Positions 1 to 6,682 of a stretch of 10,364 nt of DNA are shown piece by piece (the stretch's first letter is position 1; each line of letters opens with the position of its first letter). The stretch is taken from assembly GCA_022865365.1 (NCBI GenBank), contig JALHSW010000214.1, forward strand, positions 1 through 10,364, read 5' to 3'. Source of the stretch: Acidimicrobiia bacterium. GTDB taxonomy: Bacteria > Actinomycetota > Acidimicrobiia > IMCC26256 > PALSA-555. The position numbers and the translations under genes are program-made. A model generated the notes under the pieces. It had not been told where the DNA came from. It did not search any database and saw nothing but the letters and a program-made list of their open reading frames with translations.

Positions 1-513
1 CTCCCTGCGCTCGCGGTGCTGCTGATCCTCGCGAGCAACCAGGATCCCTCGTTCTTCGGTCTCTTCGATCTGCCACCGGCGACGGAGGTCAGCGGGATGA
101 TCCTGATCATCGCGATCCTCGGGTGGATGCCGATGGCCCGGATCGTGCGCGGGGAGTACCTCTCGCTGCGGGAGAAGGAGTACGTGGAGGCGGCCGTGGC
201 GGCCGGCGCACCCGCGCACCGGATCATCCTGCGGCACCTGCTCCCGAACACGCTCGGTGCGATCGTGGTGTTCGGCACGCTCGCGGTGGGGCTGGCCATC
301 ATCACCGAGGCGACGCTCTCGTTCCTCGGTGCGGGAATCCAGCTCCCCGACGTCTCGCTGGGCAACCTCATCTCCGACGCCGAGAGCACCGTAGGGACGG
401 ATCTCGCCTATCTCATTGTCTTCCCTGGGCTGATGTTGTTCCTCGTCGTGCTCTGCGTGAACTTCGTCGGTGACGGACTGCGCGATGCGCTTGACCCCAG
501 GGCGGTGAAGTGA
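1..513 (+). CDS. Dipeptide/oligopeptide ABC transporter permease, DppC/OppC type (5' end outside window)
   Basis: Inner-membrane permease subunit of a peptide-type ABC importer, which would form the channel with a DppB-type partner. The frame is open from the first base, so only the C-terminal 170 residues are seen (about 300 is usual for the family). Visible residues 60-82 hold the BPD_transp_1 EAA loop (EYVEAAVAAGAP, then RIILRHLLPN), the cytoplasmic helix that docks on the ATPases. Hydrophobic spans at about 31-49, 85-108 and 137-157 are membrane helices, and GDGLRDALDPR is the typical C-terminal ending of DppC/OppC proteins. The stop overlaps the GTG start of the next gene by four bases (GTGA), which indicates one operon with translational coupling. 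The substrate (peptides, or possibly nickel or another solute) cannot be decided, because the binding protein is outside the window. Confidence 0.93.
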   Translation, partial: LPALAVLLILASNQDPSFFGLFDLPPATEVSGMILIIAILGWMPMARIVRGEYLSLREKEYVEAAVAAGAPAHRIILRHLLPNTLGAIVVFGTLAVGLAIITEATLSFLGAGIQLPDVSLGNLISDAESTVGTDLAYLIVFPGLMLFLVVLCVNFVGDGLRDALDPRAVK

Positions 514-1523
514 CAGACACGCTGCTCGACGTACGCGACCTTCAGGTCGAGTTCAACACGGAGGACGGAGTCGTCGCGGCAGTCAACGGCGTGAGCTTCT
601 CGGTGCGGCAGGGCGAAACGCTGGCGATCGTCGGGGAGTCCGGCTCGGGGAAGAGCGTCAGCGCGCTCTCGGTCATGGGTCTAATCGAGAAGCCCGGCCG
701 TATCGCGAATGGCGCGATCACCTTCGAGGGACGCTCGCTGACCTCGATGTCCGAGCGCGACTACCGCAAGCTCCGGGGCGGTGACCTCGCGATGATCTTC
801 CAGGACCCGTTGTCGTCGTTGAATCCCGCGTTCCGCGTCGGCGACCAGATCGCCGAAGCGCTCCTGACCCACACCTACGAGTCGAAGAAGGCAGCGCGCC
901 GCCAGGCGGCGGTGCTCCTCGACCTCGTCGGCATCCCGCAGGCGGGAGATCGTGCACGCGACTACCCGCACCAGTTCTCGGGAGGGATGCGCCAGCGAGC
1001 GATGATCGCGATGGCGATTGCCAACAAGCCGAAGCTGTTGATCGCCGACGAGCCCACGACGGCGCTCGACGTGACGATCCAGGCCCAGGTGCTCGAGGTG
1101 CTCCGGAAGGCCCAGCGCGACACCGACGCCGCGATGCTCTTGATCACGCACGATCTGGGTGTCGTGGCCGGGATGGCTGATCGCGTCGTCGTGATGTACG
1201 CGGGGCGCATCGTCGAGGAGGGGGCCCTCGACGAGCTGTTCTACGCGCCCCGGCACCCGTACACGCTCGGGTTGTTGACTTCGCTCCCGCGCCTCGACTC
1301 CGACCGTCGGGAGCCGTTGCGCACTATTCCGGGGACACCACCGAGCGTTTTGAACCTGCCCCCCGGGTGTGCGCTCGCCCCGCGCTGCGCGTTCGTGCAG
1401 GACCATTGTCGCGTCGAGCGTCCCGAGCTCGAACCTGTCGGGCCGGCGACGCACCGCTCCGCGTGCTTCCGCTCGGCTGAGCTCCCGGCACTCTCCGGCG
1501 CGATGACGGACGCGCCGTCGTGA
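510..1523 (+). CDS. Dipeptide/oligopeptide ABC transporter ATP-binding protein, DppD/OppD type
   Basis: One of two different ATPase subunits that power the importer. The 337-residue length is normal for the family. Walker A is GESGSGKS (42-49), the Q-loop is Q98, the ABC signature is FSGGM (156-160), Walker B is LLIADEP (176-182) and the switch histidine is H214. The C-terminal oligopeptide/dipeptide extension starts at RHPYT (about 248-252) and carries four cysteines, C287, C293, C300 and C319, in the arrangement that binds an iron-sulfur cluster in some OppD proteins. The start is GTG at 510. It overlaps the permease stop by four bases and has an AGGGCGG ribosome site at 499-505, a spacing of four. 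The family assignment is secure; the transported substrate is unknown. Confidence 0.95.
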   Translation: MTDTLLDVRDLQVEFNTEDGVVAAVNGVSFSVRQGETLAIVGESGSGKSVSALSVMGLIEKPGRIANGAITFEGRSLTSMSERDYRKLRGGDLAMIFQDPLSSLNPAFRVGDQIAEALLTHTYESKKAARRQAAVLLDLVGIPQAGDRARDYPHQFSGGMRQRAMIAMAIANKPKLLIADEPTTALDVTIQAQVLEVLRKAQRDTDAAMLLITHDLGVVAGMADRVVVMYAGRIVEEGALDELFYAPRHPYTLGLLTSLPRLDSDRREPLRTIPGTPPSVLNLPPGCALAPRCAFVQDHCRVERPELEPVGPATHRSACFRSAELPALSGAMTDAPS

Positions 1524-2503
1524 GCGAGCCACTGCTCGAGGTCGAAAGCCTCGTGAAGCACTTCGACGTCAAGCAGGGGTACTTCGGCGGTGACGGGGGA
1601 GTGGTGCACGCAGTCGACGACCTGTCGTTCACCCTTGATCGGAACGAGACGCTCGGTCTCGTCGGTGAGTCCGGCTGCGGCAAGTCGACGACGGGTCGGC
1701 TCGTCCTGCGCCTGCTCGAGCCGACATCGGGCACGATCCGCTTCGACGGCACCGAGATCCTCACCCTGCGCGGTCGAGCGTTGCGCGACCTTCGCCGCCG
1801 GATGCAGATCGTGTTCCAGGACCCGTACGCGTCGCTCAACCCGCGCATGCGAGTGCAGGAGATCCTGGCCGAGCCCATGGTGATCCAGGGTCGACGCAGC
1901 GAGGTCAAGGGGCGCGTCCCCGAGCTGCTCGACATGGTGGGCCTCCACTCCGAGCACGCGACGCGGTATCCGCACGAGTTCTCCGGTGGGCAGCGTCAGC
2001 GCATCGGGATCGCCCGCGCGCTCGCACTCGAGCCGGATCTGGTCGTGCTCGACGAGCCCGTGTCGGCCCTCGACGTCTCGATCCAGGCCCAGGTGCTCAA
2101 CCTGCTCGCCGAGCTCCAGGAGCGGCTCCATCTCGCGTTCCTCTTCATCGCGCATGATCTGTCGGTGGTGCGCCATATCTCGGATCGCATCGCGGTGATG
2201 TATCTCGGCAAGGTCGTCGAGATCGGCGCGGCGGCGGAGATCTATTCGGGGGCGGGGCATCCCTACACCCAGGCCCTGCTCTCCGCGGTCCCCGAGCCGG
2301 ATCCGCGCCGCGAGCGGGACCGGCAGCGCATCGTGCTCCAAGGGGACCTCCCGAGCCCGATCGACCCGCCGAGCGGTTGTCGGTTCCGCACCCGCTGCTG
2401 GAAGGCGCAGGACGTGTGCGAGACCGATGAGCCGGCGCTGATCGATCGCGGACAGGGGCATCCGGTCGCGTGCCACTTCGCCGACGTGTCGGTGAACGCG
2501 TAG
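1520..2503 (+). CDS. Dipeptide/oligopeptide ABC transporter ATP-binding protein, DppF/OppF type
   Basis: Second ATPase subunit, pairing with the DppD-type protein to form the nucleotide-binding dimer on the cytoplasmic face of the permease. It is 327 residues, full length. Walker A is GESGCGKS (49-56), the Q-loop is Q100, the signature is FSGGQ (154-158), Walker B is LVVLDEP (174-180) and the switch histidine is H212. The C-terminal extension begins at GHPYT (246-250) and again carries four cysteines (C287, C293, C300, C318). The GTG start overlaps the stop of the previous gene by four bases (GTGA) and has no good Shine-Dalgarno site, so translation is probably coupled. It is the last gene of the operon: a hairpin and then a convergent gene follow. 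Confidence 0.95.
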   Translation: MSEPLLEVESLVKHFDVKQGYFGGDGGVVHAVDDLSFTLDRNETLGLVGESGCGKSTTGRLVLRLLEPTSGTIRFDGTEILTLRGRALRDLRRRMQIVFQDPYASLNPRMRVQEILAEPMVIQGRRSEVKGRVPELLDMVGLHSEHATRYPHEFSGGQRQRIGIARALALEPDLVVLDEPVSALDVSIQAQVLNLLAELQERLHLAFLFIAHDLSVVRHISDRIAVMYLGKVVEIGAAAEIYSGAGHPYTQALLSAVPEPDPRRERDRQRIVLQGDLPSPIDPPSGCRFRTRCWKAQDVCETDEPALIDRGQGHPVACHFADVSVNA

Positions 2504-2526
2504 CGCGAACTCCGCCGAGCTCGCGC
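2503..2526. terminator. Hairpin between convergent genes, candidate bidirectional terminator
   Basis: GCGCGA (2503-2508) pairs with TCGCGC (2521-2526). After one A/C mismatch the stem continues CTC/GAG (2510-2512 with 2517-2519), closing a four-base CGCC loop. It begins at the last base of the DppF-type stop codon and sits in the 48-base gap before the stop of the leftward DUF222 gene. No T-run follows on either side, so it resembles the T-less hairpins of GC-rich bacteria rather than a classical rho-independent terminator. Confidence 0.45.
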
Positions 2527-2551
2527 CGGCCGGTATCGCGTACCGAGTGCG

Positions 2552-3742
2552 TCAGGCCGCCGCCTCGCCGGGTGGTGCGTGGGCTGGGGGGTGCAGGTCC
2601 CAGGTGCCGTCGTGATTGTCGGTGGTGGTGTAGTGCTTGTGGGTGACGAGATCGTGGTGCTTCGGGCAGAGGTTTCCGAGCTCGCGGTAGGTGGTGCGCT
2701 GCGATTCCACGAAGTCGACCGTGTGGTGGCGTTCGAGCATCCGGTCACAGTCACACCCGTGGATCTTGCAGTTGCGGTCCCGGACCGCGATCGCGATCTT
2801 CAATGCCTTGGGGACGTAGCGGGTGTTGCTCACCACGGTCTGGACATCGACGCCGTCGGTGATCACGAGCTGGAGGAGCCCGTGGCTCAGCACTTCTCGG
2901 GCGTGGGCGACGGGGACAGGGCCGACACCGGGGATCTCGCAGGTGCCGCCGGGTGCGGTCTTGCCATCGAGGAGCGAGCCGAGGTCCACGAGGACGCAAG
3001 CGGCCGCGTTGGAGGCGTTCGAGGCCTTGGCGCCGCCGCTCGCGGTCGCGGTGGCGGTGACGGCGGTGACGAGGGCGTCGAAGCGGTAGGCGTCGCGAGG
3101 CTCGCGCTCGCCGACGTTCCGGGCTTCGTCGAAGCAGGCCTTGGTGAGCGGCTCGAGCGCCGCGAGGATCTGGGCGACGTCTTCGGTGGGGCCGGAGAAG
3201 GAGCCGTTGGTCGCGAAGCCGTGCGACCAGGTGCGGAGGTGGCGTTCCCGCTTCGCCCGACGGTGGGCTTCGAGCTCGTCGGTCGCCGCCGCGACGACAC
3301 GCTCCCGCTCGGCCCGCAGCTCGCGCATCCCGGAACGCTTCGCCGTGCGCAACAGGCGCCGCTCCGCGCCCGGATCGGCGATCGCTCCCGCCGTGACCTG
3401 GGAGGCTTGCGCCATCGAGAGCTCACCGGAGCGGACCTGCTCAGCCGTCGCGGGTAGCTCCTCGAGCCGCTGCGCAGTAGCGAACACGTCTCGCGCCGCG
3501 CCCTCGGTGCAGCCCGACATCTCAGCGAGCCACTGCTCCACCGTTGCCGCACGTGACCGGCGACGCCACGCGTTGGTCTCTGCCGACCGCTGCGCGAGGA
3601 GCATCTTCGCCGTTGCCCCCAACCGCTCGATCAAGGCCGCGACCTCGGTCAAACGCGCGGCGTCACAACCCTCGAGGCGCGCGGGGTCGAGCGCGGTGAC
3701 AGCCTCCTGCACCACTTCGGCGGCACGCTCGATCTTGAACAT
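2552..3742 (-). CDS. DUF222 / 13E12-repeat family protein with C-terminal HNH endonuclease domain
   Basis: A protein of 396 residues from the ATG at 3742. The N-terminal two thirds is the helical, Ala/Glu/Arg-rich DUF222 region typical of actinobacterial 13E12-type proteins. The C-terminus holds an HNH nuclease fold: a zinc-knuckle-like CKIHGCDC (C325, C330, C332), then ERHHTVDF with H339/H340, then NLCPKHHDLVTH with N357, C359 and H362/H363. These are the expected metal-binding and catalytic positions, so it should bind and cut DNA, but the biological role of this multicopy family is poorly known. A TTG at 3754 would add four residues; I prefer the ATG, which has a weak GGATGGGA upstream. 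It is convergent with the transporter operon and divergent from the tRNA gene. Confidence is high for the family and low for function. Confidence 0.88.
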   Translation of the reverse strand: MFKIERAAEVVQEAVTALDPARLEGCDAARLTEVAALIERLGATAKMLLAQRSAETNAWRRRSRAATVEQWLAEMSGCTEGAARDVFATAQRLEELPATAEQVRSGELSMAQASQVTAGAIADPGAERRLLRTAKRSGMRELRAERERVVAAATDELEAHRRAKRERHLRTWSHGFATNGSFSGPTEDVAQILAALEPLTKACFDEARNVGEREPRDAYRFDALVTAVTATATASGGAKASNASNAAACVLVDLGSLLDGKTAPGGTCEIPGVGPVPVAHAREVLSHGLLQLVITDGVDVQTVVSNTRYVPKALKIAIAVRDRNCKIHGCDCDRMLERHHTVDFVESQRTTYRELGNLCPKHHDLVTHKHYTTTDNHDGTWDLHPPAHAPPGEAAA

Positions 3743-3810
3743 GTTCCCATCCAAGCAGGGGGGTACGACAGTTACCCTCTGTGAGCGCCGGGAATTCGGG
3801 AGGTCTTCGC

Positions 3811-3816
3811 TACAAT
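3811..3816 (+). promoter_or_regulatory. Candidate -10 box of the tRNA-Leu gene
   Basis: TACAAT, close to the consensus TATAAT, ends 11 bases before the first base of the tRNA. That fits transcription starting a few bases before the mature 5' end. No convincing -35 box is seen 16-18 bases further up. Confidence 0.4.
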
Positions 3817-3827
3817 CTTCGCTCCAC

Positions 3828-3914
3828 GTCGGAGTGGCGGAATCGGCAGACGCGCTAGCTTGAGGGGCTAGTGCCCGAAAGGGCGTGGGGGTTCAAGTCC
3901 CCCCTCCGACACCA
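3828..3914 (+). tRNA. tRNA-Leu, anticodon GAG, CCA encoded
   Basis: A complete class II (long variable arm) tRNA. The acceptor stem is GTCGGAG (3828-3834) with CTCCGAC (3904-3910), the discriminator is A3911 and CCA is encoded at 3912-3914. The anticodon stem is CTAGC/GCTAG (3855-3859 with 3867-3871) with loop TTGAGGG, placing the anticodon GAG at 3862-3864; it reads CUC and CUU leucine codons. The variable arm is GCCC-GAAA-GGGC, and the T arm is five G/C pairs around TTCAAGT (3892-3898). All arms pair well, so the gene looks functional. Its 3' half is the probable integration site of the element to the right, which has left the tRNA intact. Confidence 0.97.
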
Positions 3915-4039
3915 CGGTTGACCTGCGCTTTCGCGAAGTGGCGTGCACGTCGCGACCCTCGAAACACCCCGCGCGTCTAACAATGTTCTAACGTGCGTCC
4001 GGAGCAGCCTCGCGGGCGACCTGAATGCTCGAGTGGCAC
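3915..4039. other. Strip between tRNA and toxin gene: short repeats near the presumed attachment site
   Basis: This 125-base strip encodes nothing recognisable. It holds TCTAAC twice (3976-3981 and 3987-3992) exactly 11 bases apart, one DNA turn, as expected of paired protein-binding sites such as integrase arm sites. It also holds a 17-base near-copy of the integrase gene's 3' end (3992-4008 against 5218-5235) followed by TCGCGGGCGAC (4010-4020), which recurs at 5185-5195. An attL/attP arm region is the likely role, by inference from its position. Confidence 0.35.
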
Positions 4040-4618
4040 CTACCTCGGGTCGGGTCCGCCCTCGGCCCAGGCGAGATAGGCGTGGAGTGCCTCCATCGAT
4101 TTCGGGAGCTCCCGCGCGAGTCGTTCCATGATCTCCGGTCCCGTCTTGGGGGCTCGTGTGCGCCGTTGGGCGATCGTGGTGATGCCCTTGGTCACGGTGA
4201 TCGGATCCAGATCGATCTGTGCGACGCCGAAGTCGTCAGGATTGATGGCTTCGACGCCGTAGGGGGCACACGCGTCCGAGGTGAAGTGGCGGAGGTTGTT
4301 CGTCACGAGCGTTGCCGCGCCGACGTGCACGGCGAGAGCCAGGACGTGGCGATCCTTGCGGTTCACCGGCATGGCGCGGATGAGTGAACGGGGAGCCTCC
4401 GCGAGCGCATCGGGCAGAGCGAGATTCATCTGCTCCAGGCGACGGTCGATCGCAGCCGGGTTGAGTTCGGGTCGCCGGCGGAGGTTCCGACGTACTTCGT
4501 CGAGGATCTGCGGTGACCAATGTGGACGGAACATTCGCTCGGTCGCGAGGGTCAAGAAGAAGTCGGTCACTTCGATGCCGTAGAGGACATCGGCATCGAA
4601 GACGACCGGGAATGCCAT
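4040..4618 (-). CDS. PIN-domain toxin (VapC-like ribonuclease) of a toxin-antitoxin pair
   Basis: A 192-residue protein with a PIN fold over about residues 1-130. Acidic residues sit in the expected order: D8 and D10 in VVFDADVL, E41 in ILDEV, D89 in NRKDRHVLA, followed by VTNNLRHF (105-112), the strand that often carries the fourth acidic residue and here shows N107/N108. PIN toxins are Mg-dependent ribonucleases that cut tRNA, rRNA or mRNA; the target here is unknown. It follows the HTH antitoxin gene by 39 bases in the same frame, separated by that gene's TGA. No other start codon lies in the gap and no Shine-Dalgarno site is visible, so expression probably depends on coupling. The C-terminal 60 residues, rich in Lys, Arg and Glu, fall outside the core and may contact the antitoxin. 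Confidence 0.85.
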   Translation of the reverse strand: MAFPVVFDADVLYGIEVTDFFLTLATERMFRPHWSPQILDEVRRNLRRRPELNPAAIDRRLEQMNLALPDALAEAPRSLIRAMPVNRKDRHVLALAVHVGAATLVTNNLRHFTSDACAPYGVEAINPDDFGVAQIDLDPITVTKGITTIAQRRTRAPKTGPEIMERLARELPKSMEALHAYLAWAEGGPDPR

Positions 4619-4657
4619 GGCGAAACCGTACTGATGACCGCGGGGAAGGTGCTCGGC

Positions 4658-5107
4658 TCAGTCGTCGTAGAGACCGAGCGCCTCTGCTTCTGTCGTCATC
4701 GCATCGAGCGCGTTCCCGGCCTGGCGATCGATTGCGTCGCGGTAGGTGAGGACATCACTCAGTCGGACTCGTCGATGCGTGCCGACCATGCGATAGGGGA
4801 GCACGCCGCGTTCGAGTTGCGTGATGAGGAACGGTCGGCTCACGTTCAGGAGGTCGGCTGCCTCGACGGTGGTGAGTTCGGCGTGCATCGGAACGACGGA
4901 GATTCCGTTGCCGGCCTTGAGCTGGTCGACGACCGCAGCGAGCACATCGAAGATCTCCTCGGGGAGCTCGATCCCTTGACCGTCCGGTCCAACGAGGCGC
5001 GGCGTCTCGCCGACGTGAGCGGGTCGCGCGGGACCGAGCGTCCGGTCGAGCGCGTCGAGCTCTCCTGCCTCGATCGAACCAGGGCGTACTTCCACGCCAG
5101 CAGCCAT
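4658..5107 (-). CDS. Excisionase-type HTH antitoxin paired with the PIN toxin
   Basis: A 149-residue protein. Residues 78-125 form a MerR/excisionase-type helix-turn-helix with wing (LTTVEAADLLNVSRPFL, then PYRMVGTHRRVRLSDVL), the DNA-binding domain that commonly precedes PIN toxins in actinobacteria. The first 75 residues are not recognised; they contain an acidic helix (about 48-64, PEEIFDVLAAVVDQL) that could pair subunits. The frame is open 77 codons further upstream, but I place the start at ATG 5107: a promoter ends seven bases before it, and the upstream residues are a low-quality Arg/Ser-rich shadow of the integrase gene. It should neutralise the toxin and, as is usual for such pairs, repress its own promoter. 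An alternative or added role as a recombination directionality factor is possible because of the fold. Confidence 0.82.
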   Translation of the reverse strand: MAAGVEVRPGSIEAGELDALDRTLGPARPAHVGETPRLVGPDGQGIELPEEIFDVLAAVVDQLKAGNGISVVPMHAELTTVEAADLLNVSRPFLITQLERGVLPYRMVGTHRRVRLSDVLTYRDAIDRQAGNALDAMTTEAEALGLYDD

Positions 5108-5114
5108 GGCGGAC

Positions 5115-5152
5115 AGGATAGCACGCAAACGCAATAACTGCAACGAATGCAA
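5115..5152 (-). promoter_or_regulatory. Leaderless promoter with phased GCAA repeats upstream of the antitoxin gene
   Basis: Read on the minus strand, the -35 box TTGCAG (5138-5143) and the -10 box TATCCT (5115-5120) are 17 bases apart, and the -10 ends seven bases before the ATG at 5107. RNA would start at or next to the ATG, giving a leaderless message; this fits the missing Shine-Dalgarno site. On the plus strand GCAA recurs at 5131, 5140 and 5149, exactly nine bases apart, with another at 5125. The repeats cover the -35 box, so they are a plausible operator for the HTH antitoxin. Confidence 0.55.
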
Positions 5153-5213
5153 CAACCCCGGCAGGCCGGGATCGTCTTCATCCGTCGCGGGCGACACCGC
5201 CATGGCCATGGGG

Positions 5214-6359
5214 TCAGCGTGCGTCCCGGAGCAGCTTCTCGACCCGACTGGTCGCGTCTGCCTGCATCCCCGGGCTGACGTGCTGGTACACGTCTTCGGT
5301 GACGCGCGTCGACGAGTGGCCGAGGATCTCCGACACAACCTTCGTGGGGATGCCTTCGAGCAGCGCCAGCGTCGCCCAGGAATGGCGCAGGCTGTGCAGT
5401 GTGATGCGAGGCAGCTTCGCCTCGCCGACGAGCCGGTCGAAGGTTCGGCTCACCGTCGCTGGATTCAGGGGCGAGCCATCGGGGTGAGCGAACACGAGAT
5501 CGAGTTGCTCGGCGTACGCGGCTCCGACCAAGAGGCGGACCTCGGCCTGGCCGGCACGTTGGGAGCGGAGCGCTTGTGTCGTCCTGTTCGGGAGCGCGAT
5601 GAGGCGTCGGGACGAATCCGTCTTGGGTTCCGAGAGCATCGCGGTGGTACCGACGTAGGCGAGGGTCTGGCGTACGGAGAGACGGGCCGCGTCGAGGTCC
5701 ACGTCTTGCCAACGGAGCCCGAGGGCTTCACCCCGCCGCATCCCGGTCGTGGCCAGCAAGACCCACAGCGCGCTGAGGGAATCCTCAGTCGTGGCCGCGA
5801 GGAAGCGAGAGAGCTGGGTGGCGTCCCAGGTCGACGGCTCGGAGCGTCGGGCGCGCGGCGGTCGCGCAACGCCGGCCGGGTTCCTGGCGATCCGGCCCCA
5901 CTCCACGGCGTCGCGCAGCGCGCGGTGGAGGAGCCGGTGCACCTTCGCGGTCGTCTCGGCACCCAGCGGACCTCCGTCGCGTCGACCACTCTCGAGCAGT
6001 TCGCCGTATAGCTGATTCAGGAGAGCGGGGGAGAGCTTCTGGAGCTTCACGCCGCCGATGCGCGGCTTGATGTACGCCGACACCAGCGTGCGGTAGAGCT
6101 CGACGGTCGACGGCTTGAGCGAGGTGCGCGCCGCTGGGAGCCACTCGTCGAGCAGGAACTCCGCGACGGTCGCATGTTCCGGCTCCACGTAGGTCCCGGC
6201 ATGGATCGAACCGACGATCGCCGGGAGCGCGGCTTGCGCCTCGCGCTTGGACGCCCACGAACCGTGCCACTTCTGACGGCGGCGACCCGTCTCCGCATCG
6301 CGGCCGATGTCGACGACGATGTACCAGCGGTTTCGCTTCTTCGTGACCGTCCCCCTCAT
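5214..6359 (-). CDS. Tyrosine recombinase / phage-type integrase
   Basis: A complete 381-residue site-specific recombinase. The N-terminal part (about 1-60) is the AP2-like arm-binding domain (GTVTKKRNRWYIVVDIGR), about 63-160 is the SAM-like core-binding domain, and about 175-375 is the catalytic domain. The active-site set is complete: R208 in TGMRRGEALGL, K246 in SEPKT, H322 and R325 in LHSLRHSWA, H348 in LGHSS and the nucleophile Y358 in DVYQHV. It should integrate and excise the element by strand exchange at the tRNA-Leu attachment site. The ATG at 6359 follows a weak GGCGGT. Its 3' end faces the tRNA, the usual orientation, but the toxin-antitoxin pair lies between them. It diverges from the excisionase-like gene. 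Confidence 0.95.
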   Translation of the reverse strand: MRGTVTKKRNRWYIVVDIGRDAETGRRRQKWHGSWASKREAQAALPAIVGSIHAGTYVEPEHATVAEFLLDEWLPAARTSLKPSTVELYRTLVSAYIKPRIGGVKLQKLSPALLNQLYGELLESGRRDGGPLGAETTAKVHRLLHRALRDAVEWGRIARNPAGVARPPRARRSEPSTWDATQLSRFLAATTEDSLSALWVLLATTGMRRGEALGLRWQDVDLDAARLSVRQTLAYVGTTAMLSEPKTDSSRRLIALPNRTTQALRSQRAGQAEVRLLVGAAYAEQLDLVFAHPDGSPLNPATVSRTFDRLVGEAKLPRITLHSLRHSWATLALLEGIPTKVVSEILGHSSTRVTEDVYQHVSPGMQADATSRVEKLLRDAR

Positions 6360-6682
6360 CGCTTACCGCCGTTCTCCGTGGGGCGCCAGGCGCCACACCC
6401 CACAAGGCCCGCGGCTGTTGTGCCTCGCGATCGGGTCCGGTTGCCCGTGCCGGGCGATGCCGGCCCGTGCGGCAGATCCATGCGGGGTCCTTCCATGCTG
6501 CACCGTCCTCGTCGCCTCAGCGTCTCCGCAGGTGAAGACACGCACCGTCACAGTCAACTACTTGGGTACGACAGCCGCTCGCGGGGCGAGGGAGCGCGCT
6601 GACACATCTCTGTTGTGGGTTTTCTCGTTCCGAGCGTGCTTTGTGGTGGTGTCCGCGCTGCGCGACGACGGCTGGGAGCCTC
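6360..6682. promoter_or_regulatory. Divergent control region between integrase and excisionase-like gene
   Basis: These 323 bases lack a convincing gene and must hold the promoters of both flanking genes. GTGGGG (6378-6383) is matched by CCCCAC (6398-6403) with the palindrome GGCGCC twice between them (6382-6387, 6389-6394), so a hairpin could form in the integrase leader 19-44 bases before its ATG. GCCCGTGC occurs at 6443-6450 and 6463-6470, exactly 20 bases apart, embedded in GCCGG/CCGGC inverted repeats; these are candidate binding sites for the HTH protein. I could not pick out a clear -35/-10 pair for either gene. Confidence 0.35.

Noticed and set aside
1241..2476. Long minus-strand open frame (411 codons) across the DppF-type gene
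   Set aside because: It is antisense to a gene with every ABC ATPase motif; its Arg/His/Glu-rich composition is that of a GC-rich shadow and shows no domain.
2579..3457. Plus-strand open frame (292 codons) over the DUF222-HNH gene
   Set aside because: Val/Gly/Asp-rich mirror of the DUF222 coding strand with no recognisable motif, while the opposite strand has a clear HNH domain.
3915..3960. Terminator for the tRNA gene
   Set aside because: Only a short TTCGCGAA palindrome is present, with no adequate stem or T-run.
4520..5137. Plus-strand open frame (205 codons) over the toxin-antitoxin pair
   Set aside because: Antisense to the HTH and PIN genes, which carry real motifs, an operon layout and a promoter.
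5108..5338. 77-codon upstream extension of the antitoxin reading frame
   Set aside because: It overlaps the integrase 3' end and the leaderless promoter, and its Arg/Ser/Thr-rich residues do not look like protein.
5106..6011. Plus-strand open frame (301 codons) over the integrase gene
   Set aside because: The integrase on the other strand has all catalytic residues; this frame is its shadow.
6356..6541. 61-codon minus-strand frame whose TGA overlaps the integrase ATG
   Set aside because: The overlap is suggestive of coupling, but composition is Gly/Arg/Pro-rich without a motif, a second minus frame here is equally open, and no ribosome site was found.
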